The notes beneath the pieces were generated by a model, which saw only the letters and a program-made list of their open reading frames with translations, made no database searches and was not told the DNA's origin. DNA of 64,000 bases from G963668345 sp965222095 (GTDB taxonomy: Bacteria > Acidobacteriota > Terriglobia > Bryobacterales > UBA6623): the NCBI GenBank assembly GCA_965222095.1, contig CBDCTD010000003.1, positions 496,001 through 560,000 on the forward strand, in the 5' to 3' direction. Position numbers and translations under genes: made by a program. Shown piece after piece: positions 18,713 to 29,359 of the stretch. Every line of letters begins with the position of its first letter. The stretch's first letter is position 1.

Positions 18713-20374
18713 CCAGGATTTCCGATTTAGCTGCTCTGACGGCACGAGTCTACACCCTCACCCGGCGAAGCGCAACCATTTCTCCACCCGGTAGAGGCGG
18801 CGGCTGAGGCGGGACCGATCGAGCCCCCTTCTTGCCCCTCATGGGGGCTGATCCGCCGCTGCGAAGTCAATTTCGCAGACACCCCTCCGAGCTTCCGTCC
18901 TCAGTACACAGATTTCGCATTCGCCAAGTGCGGTGCTACCCGCCCGGCACAGGCAGCGCCCAGATCCTCCGCAGCATGTCGCCAAACAGCCGCCGGTTCA
19001 GATGTCCCTCCGCGAACAAGAGCCAGTAATACCGCGCGTGTTTAATCAGCCGACCGCCGGTCTTCATCAACCGGTGCTGCAAGCTCGTCAGCGACCAGCT
19101 CTTGATCCGTTGCGGCAGCCCGAGCCTCCGCCATAGGTTCCCCAGGTTGTAGGCCAGCACGCTCAGTTGTAGCCGTACCTCGTTGGCCCGAAAGCGATGG
19201 CACGACAGCCGCGTCCAGTGCGTGGCCTGCTTACCTTCTTTGATCCACTGCTCCGCCGTGCCGCGCTTGTTGTAGAAACGCACCACCGAACGGCTCGGCA
19301 AGCTCATGCTGGTCACAACGAATCCGACGCGCGGGAATAGCTCGCCCTGATGGTGCTCGACCTTGGCCACGATGCGCCGAGGTTGGGACCAACTCTCCGC
19401 CTGATAGCGAAAACTCTTGTAGCGCACCAGCGGCTTGCGGGAGGGCCTTCCCGGTGGCCGAAACAGGATGTCTTCGATCTCCAGCTCCAGGCTCTTGTTG
19501 GCCGGAATGCGGATCGCATAGTCCGCGCCGCGCTCCTCCAGCGCCTCGTAGATCTCCGGCTTGGCAAAGGCGGCATCGGCGCGCAAAGTGACCTGCTTGC
19601 CTTCGGCCTGTTGGCGCTCGATCTCCGGCAGTAGCAGCTCGCCCCAGTCCTCGGCGCTGTGCACGTTGCCGGGACGCAGCTTCGCCGCCAGACAATCGCC
19701 GTGCTGATTGAACAGCAACAGCGGGTGATAGCAGACCGATTCGAAGTGTCCGTTGTAGGCACTGCCTTCCTGTTGGCCATGGACCGGACTCTCGGTGGAG
19801 TCCATGTCCAGAACGACCCGCTCGGAGTCGTCGAACGCCTCCCCTTGCCCGACCAGCCCTCGGTTCAGCGCCATCAGCCCCAGCAGGTTCTCTTCGCTCG
19901 CCAGCATCTCCGTCTCGAAGCCGTGCAGCGTCGAGGTCAAGGCCGCACCGCGATCCCAGATCTTCTGCGAACCGATCAGCCGAAACGTCGGATCGATCGA
20001 AATCCGCTCGGCGTCGTTGAGGTCCTCGTAGCCCGCCAAGCGGCTGTAGACCGACTGCCGCAACAGATCAGCGAGCGTGAACTGCTTGTTTGTGCCTTGC
20101 CGGGAGTCGCTGAGATGCTCGTTGATCAACTTGCCGAGTCCGAGTCGCTCGTCCAACTCGCGGACTAGCAGCAGGCCGCCGTCGGAAGTGACGTGCGATC
20201 CTTGGAAATCGACTTTCAACAAGCCGTTGAAACTTAGCTGGAATGGCTTGGTTTGTTTTTCACCCATTGGGTGTCGGCCTCCATGGCGTCCTCATCGGGA
20301 TCTAGCCCCTATGAATAAAGACGCTGAAGGCCGCTGGAAGGTCGGGAGGTCATACATCAAATTGAAAATGCGGG
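18713..20374. mobile_element. IS1380-family element, copy A
   Basis: The element starts CCAGGATTTCCGATTT and ends ATTGAAAATGCGGG, the imperfect terminal repeats shared with copies B and C. It is flanked by the 5-bp direct repeat TCAGG (18708-18712 and 20375-20379), so both ends are intact. It differs from B and C at scattered positions and more strongly in its left non-coding end, so it represents a separate lineage or an older insertion. Confidence 0.92.
18936..20267 (-). CDS. IS1380-family transposase, copy A
   Basis: The intact 443-residue DDE transposase shows the first Asp in VVLDMDSTESPVHG, the second in LRADAAFAKPEIYE and the Glu in YNKRGTAEQWIKEGK, the IS1380 arrangement. The C-terminal half includes ANEVRLQLSVLAYNLGNLWR, conserved in the family. 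It is about 95% identical by eye to copies B and C, with changes such as LLLVRELDER versus LILVRELDER. The start is ATG 20267 just inside the right end of the element. Confidence 0.96.
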   Translation of the reverse strand: MGEKQTKPFQLSFNGLLKVDFQGSHVTSDGGLLLVRELDERLGLGKLINEHLSDSRQGTNKQFTLADLLRQSVYSRLAGYEDLNDAERISIDPTFRLIGSQKIWDRGAALTSTLHGFETEMLASEENLLGLMALNRGLVGQGEAFDDSERVVLDMDSTESPVHGQQEGSAYNGHFESVCYHPLLLFNQHGDCLAAKLRPGNVHSAEDWGELLLPEIERQQAEGKQVTLRADAAFAKPEIYEALEERGADYAIRIPANKSLELEIEDILFRPPGRPSRKPLVRYKSFRYQAESWSQPRRIVAKVEHHQGELFPRVGFVVTSMSLPSRSVVRFYNKRGTAEQWIKEGKQATHWTRLSCHRFRANEVRLQLSVLAYNLGNLWRRLGLPQRIKSWSLTSLQHRLMKTGGRLIKHARYYWLLFAEGHLNRRLFGDMLRRIWALPVPGG

Positions 20375-20599
20375 TCAGGTTGTTTACCCGGTCCCTGAAA
20401 ACTCGTTTCGCGCTTCGCGCCGTCAGTTGATTCTGGAAGTTGATGGAAGCATGTACGCGCATGGCGGATAGGCGAGACTGCGTACCCAGAGCCCCCCCGG
20501 CCTTTAGCAAACCTGTTAGGGGGACGAGTCGCCCGCCTGCTGCCTCTCGGCCGGCGGCGGGGTGGGGCCACTGGCATCCACTTGATAGCGCATGCCCAG

Positions 20600-22264
20600 C
20601 CAGGATTTCCATTTTGGCCCTGGCACGGTGAAAGTATACACCCGCGCTGCCCCGAATACCACGTCTTTTCGCGCTGAACCCTGCACATGACCTCCGCCGG
20701 TAGGCGCCAGGGCTCGTCCATCCGCTCACAGACGTTGATTGAGCGGCCTGAACGGCGCTCCGGCCGACACTGCTCCTTGCGAAATCTTTTGGAGCCGAAA
20801 ACTGTTGATCCTCGCCCGGTCAACGCTACCCGCTTGGCAGCGGCAGCGCCCAGATCCTGTGCAGCATGTCGCCGAACAGCCTGCGGTTCAGATACCCCTC
20901 GGCCAGCAGCAGCCAGTAATACCGCGCGTGCTTGACCAGCCGACCGCCGGTCTTCATCAACCTGTGTTGCAAGCTCGTCAGCGACCAACTCTTGATCCTG
21001 TTCGGCAGTCCGAGCCGCCGCCACAAGTTGCCCAGGTTGTAGGCCAGCACGCTCAGTTGTAGCCGTACCTCGTTCGCCCGGAACCGATGGCACGACAGCC
21101 TTGTCCAATGCGTGGCCTGTTTGCCTTCCTTGATCCACTGCTCCGCCGTGCCGCGCTTGTTGTAGAAGCGCACCACCGAGCGGCTTGGCAAGCTCATGCT
21201 CGTCACGATGAATCCGACCCGCGGGAACAGCTCGCCCTGGTGATGCTCGACCTTGGCGACGATCCGCCTCGCCTGCGACCAACTCTCCGCCTGATAGCGA
21301 AAACTCTTGTAGCGCACCAAGGGCTTCCGGGAGGGCCTTCCCGGCGGCCGAAACAAGATGTCTTCGATCTCCAACTCCAGGCTCTTGTTGGCCGGAATGC
21401 GAATGGCGTACTGTACTCCGCGTTCCTCCGAAGCCTCATAAACTTCCGGCTTGGCAAAGGCCGCATCGCCCCGGAAGGCGACCTGCTTGCCCGCAGCCTG
21501 TTGGCGCTCGATCTCCGGCAACAATAGCTCATCCCAGTCCTCGGCGCTGTGCACGTTGCCGGGACGCAGCTTGGCAGCGAGGCAATCACCATGACCGTTG
21601 AACAAAAGTAACGGGTGATAGCAGACCGACTCGAAGTGTCCGTTGTAGGCACTGCCTTCCTGTTGGCCATGGACCGGACTCTCGGTGGAGTCCATGTCCA
21701 GAACGACCCGCTCGGAGTCGTCGAACGCTTCCGCTTGCCCGACCAGCTCTCGGTTCAGCGCCATCAGCCCCAGCAGGTTCTCTTCGCTCGCCAGCATCTC
21801 CGTCTCGAAGCTGTGCAGCGTCGAGGTCAAGGCCGCACCGCGATCCCAGATCTTCTGCGAACCGATCAGCCGAAACGTCGGATCGATCGAAACCCGCTCG
21901 GCGTCGTTGAGGTCCTCGTAGCCCGCCAAGCGGCTGTAGACCGACTGCCGCAACAGATCAGCGAGCGTGAACTGCTTGTTTGTGCCTTGCCGGGAGTCGC
22001 TGAGATGCTCGTCAATCAGTTCTCCGAGACCGAGCCGTTCGTCCAGTTCGCGAACCAAAATCAGGCCACCGTCGGAAGTGACGTGCGATCCCTGGAAATC
22101 GACTTTCAACAAGCCGTTGAAACTTAGCTGGAATGGCTTGGTTTGTTTTTCACCCATTGGGTGTTGGCCTCCCTGGCGTCCTCATCGGGCTCTAGCCCCT
22201 ATGAATAAAGACGCTCAAGGCCGCTGGAAGGTCGGGATGTCAAACACCAAATTGAAAATGCGGG
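20600..22264. mobile_element. IS1380-family element, copy B
   Basis: Left end CCAGGATTTCCATTTTGG and right end (reverse complement) CCCGCATTTTCAATTTGG match at 14 of 18 positions. The 5-bp direct repeat CCCAG flanks it (20595-20599 and 22265-22269). It lies 225 bases from copy A in the same orientation, so A-spacer-B could move as a composite unit or delete by recombination. I saw one difference from copy C, at 22211. Confidence 0.95.
20826..22157 (-). CDS. IS1380-family transposase, copy B
   Basis: The 443-residue transposase has the same triad as copy A (DMDSTESP, RGDAAFAKPE, RGTAEQWIKE) and is identical in protein sequence to copy C at 42388-43719. It is uninterrupted, so the element is potentially autonomous. 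A long overlapping frame through the 3' non-coding part of the element is a shadow and not a gene. Confidence 0.96.
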   Translation of the reverse strand: MGEKQTKPFQLSFNGLLKVDFQGSHVTSDGGLILVRELDERLGLGELIDEHLSDSRQGTNKQFTLADLLRQSVYSRLAGYEDLNDAERVSIDPTFRLIGSQKIWDRGAALTSTLHSFETEMLASEENLLGLMALNRELVGQAEAFDDSERVVLDMDSTESPVHGQQEGSAYNGHFESVCYHPLLLFNGHGDCLAAKLRPGNVHSAEDWDELLLPEIERQQAAGKQVAFRGDAAFAKPEVYEASEERGVQYAIRIPANKSLELEIEDILFRPPGRPSRKPLVRYKSFRYQAESWSQARRIVAKVEHHQGELFPRVGFIVTSMSLPSRSVVRFYNKRGTAEQWIKEGKQATHWTRLSCHRFRANEVRLQLSVLAYNLGNLWRRLGLPNRIKSWSLTSLQHRLMKTGGRLVKHARYYWLLLAEGYLNRRLFGDMLHRIWALPLPSG

Positions 22265-22312
22265 CCCAGACTATCGAAGCGGCGTTGGCGGAGAATTCGT
22301 GTACGGTGAAGT

Positions 22313-22500
22313 AAGAAGTTCGCGTATTTGCAAAGTCCTTACCGAAGGGTCTTACGATCGTCCGTCTGGCCCAGGAAGCGGTTTGTTCCGAGAGCCTTCC
22401 GAGCCGCGACCGTGAGGGTGTGTGAAAAAAGCGGGGACTGTCCCAAGCGCCATGCACGGACGGGGCGCTTTATCAATGACTTGCGAGAGGCGCGGGGACA
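22313..22500. repeat. Repeat R4, partial copy
   Basis: This stretch matches the reverse complement of part of 46440-46630: AAGTTCGCGT, the GAGCCTTCCGAGCCGCGACC block, GTGTGTGAAAAAA, GGGGACTGTCCCAAGCGCC and ATCAATGACTTGCGAGAGGC follow in the same order. The outer TAGTGCTT end is not present here. It lies between IS1380 copy B and a broken oxygenase gene and codes for nothing recognisable. Confidence 0.7.
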
Positions 22501-22582
22501 ATCGTGGAACGACTGTCGGCGGGCTAACTGCGTGGGCGTCGGGCGATAGGGAAGCTTCTGCCGAGAAAGTGGACTGCCGAAA

Positions 22583-23443
22583 TCAACGCGACAGTTTCCC
22601 AAGGATCTTGCCGATAAAGTCGTCGGATAGACCAAGACGGCTCTTGAGCTTTGAGTAGATCTCGACCGCAATGTTGTCAAGCCAGATCAACGCCGCCCTT
22701 GTACCATCTCCTGGGCGGGCGCGATAATTTGTCGCCTTCGCTCTGTATTTGTGGTCCGATTCCGCCGTGTAGTAATAGAGTGCCAGGCTTTTTCGCGTGG
22801 TGTCCCGCGGACAGCTAATGGGATCGGGATACCCGTGGTAAGAAAACTCCGTCGTATTAAAGATGACGGCATGATTGGCAAGCGGAGGAACCGTGACAAC
22901 ACAGTTCTTCATATCACGGTCCCACAGCTCAAGTGCCCCCCCCACTCTTCCATCCAGCCTTCACTTAAATAGAGAATCAGATTGCACCGACGCCTCCAGT
23001 TTTCCCGGTGGTGATGCATCGTGAAGTCAGCGTGAATGTTTAGAAAACCACCCGCCTGCGTTTGGTGCATGCCTCCACCTTCCAGAGAAGGATCTGGCAT
23101 CAGGTCGGGAATCCCGGTGAGGTCACCGAGCCACGAGACAAACTGAGGCGAGTTGAGTTCGTCAATCACCTCACGAATGGAAATCGGAATTTAGGTCTCT
23201 CCGAGTAATCCCAAGCTTGTTCTCGTGGTAATGCTTGTACTGGACCCACGCCGCGTCCTCGGGGTTGGGGAATTGCCTCGTCAGTTGACGAGCGACATCG
23301 CTGTCCAGAAAGTCCTTCAAATGAATATGCGGATAGGGGTGGTTCGACTGGTATTGGTCCGAAAGTTCACGGAGACGAGCCTGCCAACGACCGTGAGGAA
23401 ATGGGCAACGATTCTGCTCGATGAGAACGTCAGACCCGTTCAT
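22583..23443 (-). pseudogene. 2OG-Fe(II) oxygenase with two frameshifts
   Basis: Three consecutive minus-strand frames together make one oxygenase of about 285 residues. The first (23443-23171) has HPYPHIHLKDFLDSDVARQL. The second (23169-22909) has GGGMHQTQAGGFLNIHADF with the HxD iron ligands. The third (22945-22583) has NHAVIFNTTEFSYHGYPDP with the distal His, then RKSLALYYYT. The first break lies near 23180 (one-base change before IRQVIDEL-like sequence). The second is a missing G in a run of eight G (eight C on the plus strand, 22936-22943). The layout matches the intact paralogue at 8340-9284. Slippage or sequencing error in the homopolymer is possible for the second break. Confidence 0.85.
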
Positions 23444-23673
23444 TTCTCGATGCTATACCCCCGAGCTATCGGTCGGCAATCAGTTGTATCGCCAGTTCCC
23501 CATAACGAAGTTTGCTTAGTATTAAATAGTCACTTCGCCCTATCGAACCAAGACCTAGAGATGGATGAATCCCGATGCGCGGGGAACTATGACGACCTGT
23601 CTCCCACAGGTCACGTTCCATACGGATTTGCTATCGTGAGACTCAAGCTGGCCTGCGCACTTCGACCCCAACC

Positions 23674-25754
23674 GTGACCCCGCGAAGTCGCCACGTTGTT
23701 CCCCCCGTTGTCCTCTTGATAGCGTGCTTGGCCGTCCCGGCCAATCTTCTGGCGCAAACGAGCTTTCTCGATGACCTCGTGTTCGAGCAGCTCGCCACCG
23801 GGCTCTTGCGGCCGGTGGCCATCACGCACGCCGGTGATGGCTCGGACCGCCTATTCATCACGCTGCAGGATGGCCAAATCGTTATCTATGACGGCGAGAA
23901 GGTGCTTGATCCACCCTTCCTCGACATCATTTCGCGCGTCGGCTGCTGTGGCGAGCGAGGCCTGCTCAGCGTCGCCTTCCACCCTGACTTTGAGAGCAAC
24001 GGCTTCTTTTACGTCGACTACACCGTGACCAGCCCACTGCCGAGCACAACGGGGGACAACTTCATTTCGGACCCAACGACGGGTTTCTGTATATCGGCCT
24101 GGGTGACGGCGGCAATCACGGTCTGCCGGTCAACCCCGCTCGCGAAGTTTCTTCGCTCTTTGGAACGATCTTGCGTATCGATGTCGACCAGGGCGATCCC
24201 TATGCGATTCCCGCGACGAACCCTCTTTTCGGACAAGAGGGAGTGCGCCAAGAGATCTGGGTCTATGGCCTGCGAAACCCTTGGCGTTTCAGCTTCGACC
24301 GCTTGACGGGAGACTTGTTTATCGCGGACGTAGGCCAGGGCCAAAGAGAGGAAATCGACTTCCAGCCGGCAAACAGCATGGGCCTCGAGAACTATGGCTG
24401 GGACGTCATGGAGGGGACTCTTTGTTTCGACCCCGAGGTCAACTGCGATACGTTCGGTCTCGAGTCGCCCATCCTTGAATACTCCCACGACGTCGGATGC
24501 GCGGTCGCGGGGGGCTACCGCTACCGGGGATCGGCTGTCCCGGAGCTTGACGGCGTCTATCTCTACGGCGACTTTTGCTCGGGCTTGCTGTTCGCGGCCA
24601 CGGGCAGCAACGGCCAGTGGAGCGTCCTTGACACGCTTGAGACGGGTTTCTCGATAACCGCCTTCGGGGAAGACGAACAGGGGGAGATCTACCTGACCGA
24701 CTATACGGGGAAAGCCATCTATCGGATCACGAGTCAGCAGTCGGCGCCGGAGGTGACCTCTTTCCAGCCCCGACAAGCTGTGGCGGGAGGCGCCCAGTTC
24801 GATTTCCTGATCCTAGGATCGAACTTCGGCGCTGGAGTCGAAGCCCGTTGGAAGGGCGAACTTCGGCCTTCGACGGTGGTCAACACAAACCGATTGCTCG
24901 TTACCGTCTTTGAACAAGACCTCGCCGCTGAGGGAACCGTCGAAGTCACCGTGGCGAACAGCCGGCTTCAGGGGAGCGTGCCTGCTCGATTCGACTTCGA
25001 AGTCGACCCTGCGCCGAATCTGTCGCCCCGGATCAATCCGGGCGGTGTCGTGAATGCGGCTACCTTCGCTGCCACGCGCCTCGCCCCTGGAGCTATCGCC
25101 TCCGTGTTCGGCCATGACCTGGCACCGGAGACCGAAGGGCTCATCGCCGCACCGCTACCAACGACTCTAGGGGGAACAACATTAATCTTTAACGGCAACC
25201 TCAAGGCGCCCTTGTACTACGCGTCGCCGAACCAGATCAACCTCCTGGTTCCTCGGGAGCTGGCGGGTGAAGAACAGGCTGATCTTAGTATCCGTATCGG
25301 CGGCGAAACTACTCAACCGGTCGTGGTCCCTCTCGCTGACTATAGCCCGGCCATCTTCACAGCCCCAGACATAAGACCGGGTCAGGGAGCGATCTTAATC
25401 GCAAACACATCGAGAGCACGACCCGCGCCCCTCGGACTCGCTCCTAACACCCGCCCGGTTCGGCGCGGTGAAATCCTCGAGATCTTCGCCGTGGGCCTTG
25501 GGCCGGTGACCAATCCGCCTGCCAGCGGCAGCGCCGCGCCCCGGTTCCCGCACTCGGAAACCGTAACCGCGCCTGAAGTGACTATCGGCGGCGCTCCGGC
25601 CCGCCTGTTTTTCACAGGCTTGGCACCCACGTTGGTCGGTCTCTACCAGATCAACGCCGGCGTGCCGGATGAGGCCCCCAGCGGAGACGACGTGGTGGTC
25701 AAGATTATCATCGAGGGCCTCGAGTCCGATCCGGTCACGATTGCGGTCGAGTAG
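23674..25754 (+). pseudogene. Secreted PQQ-type sugar dehydrogenase with IPT/TIG and TIGR03437 domains, disrupted
   Basis: The first frame (GTG 23674) has a signal peptide (VVLLIACLAVPANLLAQ) and the glucose/sorbosone dehydrogenase start: LLRPVAITHAGDGSDRLFI, CCGERGLLSVAFHPDFESNGFFYVDYT. At about 24020 it jumps to another frame, which reads DQPTAEHNGGQLHFGP, GFLYIGLGDGG and QEGVRQEIWVYGLRNPWRFSFDR. About 25-35 residues between FYVDYT and the QP-xx-HNGGQL motif are missing. After the beta-propeller come an IPT/TIG domain (APEVTSFQPRQAVAGGA) and a C-terminal TIGR03437 domain (RINPGGVVNAATFAATRLAPG). The intact enzyme would oxidise aldose sugars in the periplasm with PQQ. The downstream frame alone (24171-25754) lacks an export signal. 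Confidence 0.9.
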
Positions 25755-28438
25755 GTGATCTGTCTGTCGGTGCTTGGGCTCGGGCGTTCGGTTTTGGTCA
25801 GATGGCGCTTCGATGGTTCGCCGGGCTTCTACACCTTTCCTAGCGCACGTGACTAGTGGCCGGCGTCAAGGCTAAGCGGCCGGAGCTCTTCCGGTTACGT
25901 TTTCGTGAGTCCGCCTGGTCGCGCCCCGGGGTACAGCTTGATTAGGGTGCGGCTCCTTTGGTATCGCGCGGAGCCGCCAAAACGGTTTGGGATCGATCCC
26001 GTTGTTCTGTGTAACGCGGTCGGTTGATCGGCTCACCGACGGAGGCCATGAGGAGGACTTATATCCCCGGCCGGGGTGCGCCGGTCTGTCGCTCCCTGAA
26101 GGCCGGCGCTCTTACGGGGCCAGAGTAACATCGCACGGGGGGGGTAGACGGTCACGGCAAGGCGATCTTAGTGATGGCGTGCGAGTTAGAAATCTCGAAT
26201 TGCCGTGACTGGTTTCGGGGAGTGTGGCGAGTAGGATCGGCCGTTGGCACGGCCGATCCTCTGCCCCACCCCAAGCCCCGCTCGGCCGCCGCAGGCGTCC
26301 GAGCGCCGAAGGGAACGAACCAGAATGCGACCAGCCGGGCCTGACGTCCCGGTTTCCCCCATCGTTCCTTCCGCCCTTTCAGGGCTCGACTCTGCTCAAT
26401 TCCTAGCCTAGGGTTCCGCCGTTCCGGCTCCACCCTAGGCTAGATTCCGGCGCCGCTTCGCGGCTCAAACGTCGTGAGAGCCGCCTGGTGGCGGCTGGGA
26501 CAAACAGGATTGTTTGTCCCTACCGGGCTCGACCGATATTGGCCTGGCCGCGTTCACGTTGACCGCTCACTGGCGTTCGCGGCTCTGTTTCCTGCTGTCG
26601 CGTGGCCTTCGGATAAGCGAGTCCTGGAAAAGGCCGCAAGTCTCGGCAAAACGACCGCCGAGCCATGCGCTATCGAATGTGCGCATGAATCAAAATGTCC
26701 CCCTTCGCCAATCTTGCCCGCGGCGCGCAGAACCAACCGTAACTCATTGATTGCAATTCGCTTGCTAGAAATTAGGTTTGTTTCGTATTTTTTCCTCTGT
26801 GCCCCACCGTGATGCCGGTCTTTGCCGTCTCCCTGACAATGCGGGTGGGTCAACTGCCCCCGTCGGACGGTGAACGAATGGCTTCGGGCCGAGCCGGAAT
26901 CATGCCCATCCAGCGGGCGCGCGCCCTGACGGGCACGGCTCTTTCCGGTGCTCGACGCCGGCCTCTTCACGATTCTTACCCCGTGCCCCCCCGTCGCCAA
27001 TCTTGCCCGCGCCCTGGCGAAGGTGTGAAAAAATGCTGGGACAGTCAGCCCGCGGCGGAGTCGTCATTGGGGACGGGGACAGGCACCCAGGACGGTTCCA
27101 CGTTCGGGGGTCCGACAGGAAAAAACCCGGCCGTCTTCGTGGCGCGGACAAGGTTCGCTTGGTTGCCTGTCCCCATTCGGGCTTCTAGGACGCCGCTCGT
27201 GACAGTCCCTGATTTTTTCACACCTTCCTGTACCCGCGCCTCTCGCAAGTCATTGATAAAGCGTCCCGCCCACTCAGGCGCCGGGCGAAGCCCACGGGGG
27301 GCAGTTTAGCTCACTCCCCCCGATGACGAGCCTCCTCATTTCATCTCTGTCCCCGCTCGACGCTGGCCTCCCTTCGCGATTCTTAACCCCGTCCAAGAGG
27401 CTGAAAACAGCCACACACGCGGGCCAAGTGACAGCCCACAGCGCGCTACGCGTCTGGCTAAGAATCACGACGCCTGCGAGACCAATTTGACCCCGAATGT
27501 GAGCAGAAAAAGCCGCCTCGCGGGCAAAAAAGAGCGCCTAGCAGTCGGCTAGCGGGCGATTTTCGTCAGCTGGCGGTGGGTGGCAGTCGAGTAGGGCGGC
27601 GATGGGAGTGTTCCGCTTGGCTGTTAAGTCTCTTGAATTGTTAGACATAGCAGCGTTCCCAGCCGTCCACGCAAGAGCCAGTGGCAGAAAGTGGCGGAAA
27701 TACGAGGGTCATCCCTCCGAGATTCCGCTTTCTGGGCCCCGTACCAGAATAGGGGACGGATTGTGGGCTAGGAGGGGTCCGCGGACGTAAGTCGTTGAGG
27801 CGGCGAGGAGAAAAAAAGTGAAAAGTCTGTGACGGCGTTTTGCGGGAGTAGTCAGAAGGGTCCTCGAGGCCGGATTTTCCGTGCCAAAATCGTGTCCTAG
27901 CGCAGCCCTAGCGCAAGGAAAACGCCGCCTAGCGAGAGGTTGGAGGTGTGGGCGAGGGGCCAGAAAGAGGGGGATCGGCCGTTGGGCGGGGGGCGACCGG
28001 TGTCGGTAGGAGTACCGACACGGCAGGTCTGGGGACCTGCGCCACCAGGACGCTTGATGCCATACGCTCGGAGCCGCGATGTCGAGCGTCCATGCCTGAT
28101 TTTTTGGTGCAGCCGTAAAACGGCTGGCCTGGCAGCTCCGCAGAAAAGCCGCGTTGAACGCGGCTCGAACGTCGTGCGAGCCGCCTGGCGGCGGTGGGAC
28201 AAACAAGAGTGTTTGCGCCTACTGGGATGATCGAAGGGAGCCGCTGGTGGATGGACGTGATCGCCTTTGTCCTCGGAGCCATCCTGATGTTGTTCATACC
28301 TCGGCGGGCGGTTCCCCAGGACGGAGAATAGCGCCCCCCCCCCCCGCGACTCTTGTCTTCTGCCTGTCGCGCTTGCGGCATCCTCGGATAGAAACTACAC
28401 TTGTAAGCGGTTGTGACGGATCTTCCGGCACCTCTTCT
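25755..28438. other. 2.7-kb gene-free, repeat-rich region
   Basis: No frame here has protein-like composition or a recognisable domain; the frames present are repetitive-GC artefacts. The region holds many hairpins. TAGCCTAGGGT at 26407-26417 pairs with ACCCTAGGCTA at 26432-26442. GGGACAAAC-type palindromes lie near 26500 and 28195, each next to a GAGCCGCCTGG block. GTGTCGGTA/TACCGACAC and GCAGGTC/GACCTGC stems lie near 28000-28050. It also carries an R4 copy with a nested insert. I see no tRNA, rRNA or CRISPR. It separates the decayed dehydrogenase from the intact block that begins at 28.6 kb. Confidence 0.6.
27020..27275. repeat. Repeat R4, middle part, with a nested short insertion at about 27069-27174
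   Basis: GAAGGTGTGAAAAAATGCTG and the closing GATTTTTTCACACCTTCC are inverted arms also seen at 46338-46445, followed in both places by a CGCGCCTCTCG and TCATTGATAAA block. In this copy the interior is lengthened by about 105 bases that begin GGGGACAGGCACCC and end GTTGCCTGTCCCC, an 11-bp inverted repeat, with ATT on both sides. The insert is absent from the 46-kb copy, which suggests a small element inserted into a small element. Confidence 0.65.
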
Positions 28439-28600
28439 CAGCTACTTTCCGGTACAAAAAGGGGAAACTGAGCGGTGGCTTGGGACAGTCAGCGAATTTC
28501 GCGACCGGATACCTCCGCAACTTGTTGATTCTTCGTAAGGGCGAAATTGGTGACAGTCCCCGCCGCGAGCCGCAAGCGTTTTGCACCGGAAAGCAGCTAG
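28439..28600. repeat. MITE-like element R1, copy 2 (162 bp)
   Basis: It matches copy 1 (11525-11689) end to end, with arms AGCTACTTTCCGGTACAA and TTTTGCACCGGAAAGCAGC and shared interior blocks (GGTGGCTTGGGACAGTCAGC, GGTGACAGTCCCCGCC). The right CTAG is kept and the left one is altered to CTCAG. It ends 34 bases before the start codon of the secreted protein gene and so forms part of its leader. Confidence 0.8.
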
Positions 28601-28634
28601 CGGTGCCCAGCCCGTTCACCTCCAGGTCATTGCT

Positions 28635-29048
28635 TTGAGGCTCTCGTTTTTCCACCTATCCGCGGGACTTTTGGCCGTCGCCCTTCTGGTAGCGGCCCCG
28701 ACTGCGCTAATAGCACAAGAGAAGCCCGCGAAAAAGTCCGGCGTTGAGATCACCGAGATCGAGACTAGTTTTGGCGAGGGCGGCATGAGGTTTGAGGGCT
28801 CGGTGACGAGCCACCGCAAGAAGCCGATCCCCGGCTTGGTCATGCAGCTCGAGTTCTTCGACTCCACGGGAGCGCTGCTCAACATTCTGAACCAAACCAT
28901 CGAGGAAGACGCGGTCGAAAAAGGCGACGAAATCGACTTTTATCTCGTTTGCGACGAGGTGCCCCGAGCCGTCAGCTTTCGGGTGGTGATGTTCAGCGGC
29001 CGAGGCAAGCAGTTAAGAACCTACCGGGCGGGACCTTATCCTATGTAG
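28635..29048 (+). CDS. Secreted protein with an FxLYD-like beta-sandwich
   Basis: From TTG 28635 the product has 137 residues with a clear signal peptide (HLSAGLLAVALLVAAPTALIAQ). The mature part GGMRFEGSVTSHRKKPIPG followed by LVMQLEFFDSTGALL matches the pattern of FxLYD-type beta-sandwich domains in cell-envelope proteins (inference from pattern, not a search). The function is unknown. A longer frame starts upstream inside the R1 repeat (TTG 28581), but the export signal favours the internal start. It stands alone, followed by about 600 bases without a gene that contain an R2 element. Confidence 0.65.
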   Translation: MRLSFFHLSAGLLAVALLVAAPTALIAQEKPAKKSGVEITEIETSFGEGGMRFEGSVTSHRKKPIPGLVMQLEFFDSTGALLNILNQTIEEDAVEKGDEIDFYLVCDEVPRAVSFRVVMFSGRGKQLRTYRAGPYPM

Positions 29049-29359
29049 TGGACTGTCCTGGAGACGAGTTCACTATGGATACGGAAACCGCACAGAGCCG
29101 CCCGGCGTGAGCCCGCGGCGATGAGAAACGCCTGTCACTGCCGACAGGGTATGACCGCTAGACGCCTGGCCGGGCCGGCGGTGAAGGGATTGGCGTCAGC
29201 AGATGATTCGAATATCCTTTTAATCTGTTTGGCATACATGTTCAATATGTGTTGAAGACATGATTAGGTAATAAATGATGTATGATCTTTGCACCCCGAA
29301 CACTTGACCATAGCGAACGGGAAGAGGTCCTGGGCATGATGGAGGGCCTCAGGCAGAAC

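Noticed and set aside
18612..18794. 60-residue frame overlapping the acetoacetyl-CoA synthetase stop
   Set aside because: ATGA-type overlap is attractive, but the sequence runs into IS1380 copy A, has no domain features and ends inside the element.
20350..21282. 310-residue frame overlapping IS1380 copy B (and its 228-residue twin at 42158-42844)
   Set aside because: It is an alternative frame through the transposase 3' part and non-coding end; the composition is Arg/Ala-rich and it exists only because of GC bias.
26152..28381. Several frames of 90-165 codons in the repeat region
   Set aside because: They run through palindromes, have low-complexity Arg/Pro composition, and none shows a domain or ribosome site.
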